The notes under the pieces were generated by a model. That model had not been told where the DNA came from, ran no database searches, and was given only the letters and a program-made list of their open reading frames with translations. From assembly GCA_937858455.1 (NCBI GenBank), contig CALLYN010000808.1, positions 1-6,816 of the forward strand: a stretch of 6,816 nt of DNA, given 5' to 3'. This DNA is from an uncultured Kouleothrix sp. (GTDB taxonomy: Bacteria > Chloroflexota > Chloroflexia > Chloroflexales > Roseiflexaceae). Of the stretch, positions 5,172 to 6,816 are shown piece after piece. The translations under genes were made by a program, and so were the position numbers. Within the stretch, counting starts at the first letter, position 1, and every line of letters starts with the position of its first letter.

Positions 5172-6816
5172 CTAGCCCTTTGTGTCGGTGAGGTATATGC
5201 TCAGCTTCTGGCCACGGTACACACTTCCATCCGTCACCGGCGCGCCGGATTTGTTATGCGGGATGCCCTGCACGTACGGCTTGAAGACGTTGGTGAACAG
5301 CGGGTAGTACAGCGGGATGTATGCCGCATCGTTCAGCAAGGCTTTCTCGGCCTGCAGGTACAGGTCGGCGCGCTTGGCCCGATCCTGCTCGCCGGCCGCC
5401 GAGTCCACCAGCTTGTCGAAGGCGTCGCTCTTCCAGGCAAAGCGCCGCCGCGCCGCCGAGCCATACCAGATCGCGGTGTAGTGGTTGCTCGGGTCGGGGT
5501 AGTCGGTGTACCAGATGTAGAACACAAACTGGTACTTGCCGCCGAACAGGTTGCTGATGAATACCTTGCTGTCCTCTGGGCTGTCGATGGTGACGTTGAG
5601 GCCCAGGTTCTGCGCCAGCTGCTGCTGCAGCACCTCGCCCACCAGCTTGCCGGTCGGGCCAACCGGGCGCAGCGTCAGGGTCACATCCGGCCAGTTCTTG
5701 CCGCCTTCGTAGGGCGTGCCCTTGAGCTTGCTCTTGGCCAGGTCGGGGTCGAACTTGTAGGCGTCGACCAGATCGGGGTACTTTTCCGGGTCGAGCGCGT
5801 AGGGCTGGCCTTGGGAAATCAGGCTATAGGCTGGGGTGCCCAGGCCATAGATCACCTTCAGCAGCGTTTCGCGATCGATCGCGTGCTGCAGCGCCTGGCG
5901 CACGCCCAGCTGGTCGAACGGCGGTTTGTTGACCTCGGGCGACAAAAACGCGGTTGCCGGCGTGGGTACAAGCACCAGCTGCTTGCTCAGGTCGGGGTCG
6001 GCCTGCAGGCGCGGTATCTCGCTGGCGGGGATGCCTTGCGGCTCACGGTAGTCGAGCTCGCCGCTCTCGTAGGGCAGCAGGCCAGCGTTGTACGGGATGA
6101 TCGAGGCGATCGCCCGCTTGAGCTTCGGCTTGGGCGCGATCGCGAAGTCCTCGTTGCGCTCGAACTCCAGCGCCTTGTTGTGCTCCCACTTCACCAGCTT
6201 GAACGGCCCGTTGCTGACGATATTCTCGGGCTCGGTCCACTTGTCGCCGTACTTCTCGACGCTGGCGCGGTGCGCCGGCAGCGCCGAGGCGTAGCCGACC
6301 AACAGCGGGAAGTACTCGCGCGGGCCGTTCAGCGTGATCTCCAGCGTGTACTTGTCGACCGCCTTGACGCCGAGCTTGTCGGCACTGCCACCCTTGCCGG
6401 CGTTCCACTCTTGCGCGCCTTTGATGTCATACAGGATCGCGGCGTAGCTGGCTGCGGTTTTGGGGTCGAGCTGGCGCGTGAAGCTGTACACGAAGTCTTC
6501 GGCGGTCACCGGGTCGCCGTTGGTCCACTTGCCCTTCTGATTGATCTTGAAGGTGTAGACGGTGCCGTCGGGCGAGACGCTCCAGCTCTCGGCGGCATAG
6601 GGCTGCGCCTCGTAGTCGGGCGAGAGCACCGTCAGGCCGGCGAACAGGGTCGGCTCGCCGCCGTTGTACAGATCCTTGTTGAAGTCGTGGCTGGCCGGGT
6701 CGGCGTTGTAGGCGAAGCGGAACACCTGCTGCTCGTCGGGCAGCGGGTTGCCAGTGGCGCCGGCCGCTGCGGGCGCGGCGGTTGGTGCAGCCGCTGCAGG
6801 CGCGGCGGTCGGTGCA
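5172..6816 (-). CDS. OppA-like peptide ABC transporter substrate-binding lipoprotein (N-terminus cut by window edge)
   Basis: This is a family 5 extracytoplasmic solute-binding protein (SBP_bac_5 type) that captures ligands for an ABC importer. At least 547 residues are inside the window. The frame is open to the edge, so the start codon, signal peptide and lipobox lie outside; a GTG at 6725 is only an internal codon. A 9-residue Ala/Pro/Thr repeat leads into NPLPDEQQVFRFAYN, and the folded domain looks complete: GLTVLSPDYEAQPYAAESWSVSPDG, WTNGDPVTAEDFVYSFTRQLDPKTAASYA, EKYGDKWTEPENIVSNGPFKLVKW, VRQALQHAIDRETLL and a C-terminal PLYYPLF. These match E. coli OppA-type oligopeptide binders better than nickel or sulfonate binders. 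The Asp of Y-T-D-Y-P-D-P (codon 5504-5502) is at the place where OppA holds the peptide alpha-amino group. The ligand is probably a peptide or amino-acid conjugate. No permease or ATPase gene is in the window. The hairpin after the stop suggests its transcript ends before ssuE. Confidence 0.92.
   Translation of the reverse strand, partial: APTAAPAAAAPTAAPAAAGATGNPLPDEQQVFRFAYNADPASHDFNKDLYNGGEPTLFAGLTVLSPDYEAQPYAAESWSVSPDGTVYTFKINQKGKWTNGDPVTAEDFVYSFTRQLDPKTAASYAAILYDIKGAQEWNAGKGGSADKLGVKAVDKYTLEITLNGPREYFPLLVGYASALPAHRASVEKYGDKWTEPENIVSNGPFKLVKWEHNKALEFERNEDFAIAPKPKLKRAIASIIPYNAGLLPYESGELDYREPQGIPASEIPRLQADPDLSKQLVLVPTPATAFLSPEVNKPPFDQLGVRQALQHAIDRETLLKVIYGLGTPAYSLISQGQPYALDPEKYPDLVDAYKFDPDLAKSKLKGTPYEGGKNWPDVTLTLRPVGPTGKLVGEVLQQQLAQNLGLNVTIDSPEDSKVFISNLFGGKYQFVFYIWYTDYPDPSNHYTAIWYGSAARRRFAWKSDAFDKLVDSAAGEQDRAKRADLYLQAEKALLNDAAYIPLYYPLFTNVFKPYVQGIPHNKSGAPVTDGSVYRGQKLSIYLTDTKG
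6762..6815 (-). repeat. 27-bp tandem repeat encoding APTAAPAAA twice
   Basis: Two adjacent 27-bp units (6789-6815 and 6762-6788 on the coding strand) differ at 3 third-codon positions and both encode APTAAPAAA. They form the flexible linker between the presumed lipid anchor and the binding domain of the solute-binding protein. The repeat may continue past the window edge. All the differences are synonymous, so the peptide is kept while the DNA drifts. Confidence 0.8.

Noticed and set aside
6723..6725. GTG as the start of the solute-binding protein
   Set aside because: The frame stays open to the window edge through a lipoprotein-type linker, and starting here would leave an exported protein without a signal peptide.
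1..6816. CRISPR arrays, tRNA or rRNA genes
   Set aside because: No regularly spaced repeats and no tRNA- or rRNA-like segments were seen; the window is almost fully coding on the minus strand.

Overview
The window is a GC-rich (roughly 60-65%) bacterial segment in which every supported gene lies on the minus strand, so transcription runs from the right edge toward the left. The substrate-binding protein at the right edge has a low-complexity Ala/Pro/Thr linker (APTAAPAAA twice) ahead of its folded domain. Such linkers are common in lipoproteins of Chloroflexota (Roseiflexus/Kouleothrix-like filamentous bacteria). With the base composition, this suggests a Chloroflexia-type genome, but it is a lineage guess, not a proof.

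Layout in transcription order: (1) 6816-5172, an OppA-like family 5 solute-binding protein, cut at its N-terminus by the window edge. (2) A 163-bp gap to the ssuE ATG, holding a perfect 13-bp hairpin (5097-5129) and, nearer the next gene, a perfect 9-9-9 inverted repeat (5037-5063) that looks like an operator. (3) 5008-4442, ssuE, an NAD(P)H-dependent FMN reductase. (4) 4400-3909, a GNAT acetyltransferase. (5) 3912-2806, a luciferase-like flavin monooxygenase overlapping the acetyltransferase by ATGA. (6) 2793-1639, a short and divergent NtaA/DmoA-type monooxygenase. (7) A 173-bp gap with strong palindromes. (8) 1465-119, a canonical NtaA/SnaA/DszA/DmoA-type FMN-dependent monooxygenase. The last 118 bases hold no supported gene.

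The likely shared logic is a two-component flavin system. SsuE makes free FMNH2, and three class C flavin monooxygenases use it with O2 to cleave C-S, C-N or similar bonds in small organic substrates. SsuE, an acetyltransferase and NtaA-type plus luciferase-type monooxygenases next to a peptide-type importer resemble the organosulfur salvage operons of Bacillus subtilis (ytmI-ytnM and yxeK-yxeQ), in which an S-substituted cysteine is imported, N-acetylated, oxidised and deacetylated. That reading is inference. No deacetylase, ABC permease or ATPase is visible here, and no substrate can be read from the sequence.

The most unusual points are the divergent NtaA-type paralogue (missing about 58 residues and the Q-A-G-x-S motif), the coupling of an acetyltransferase to a monooxygenase, and the operator-like repeat in front of ssuE.
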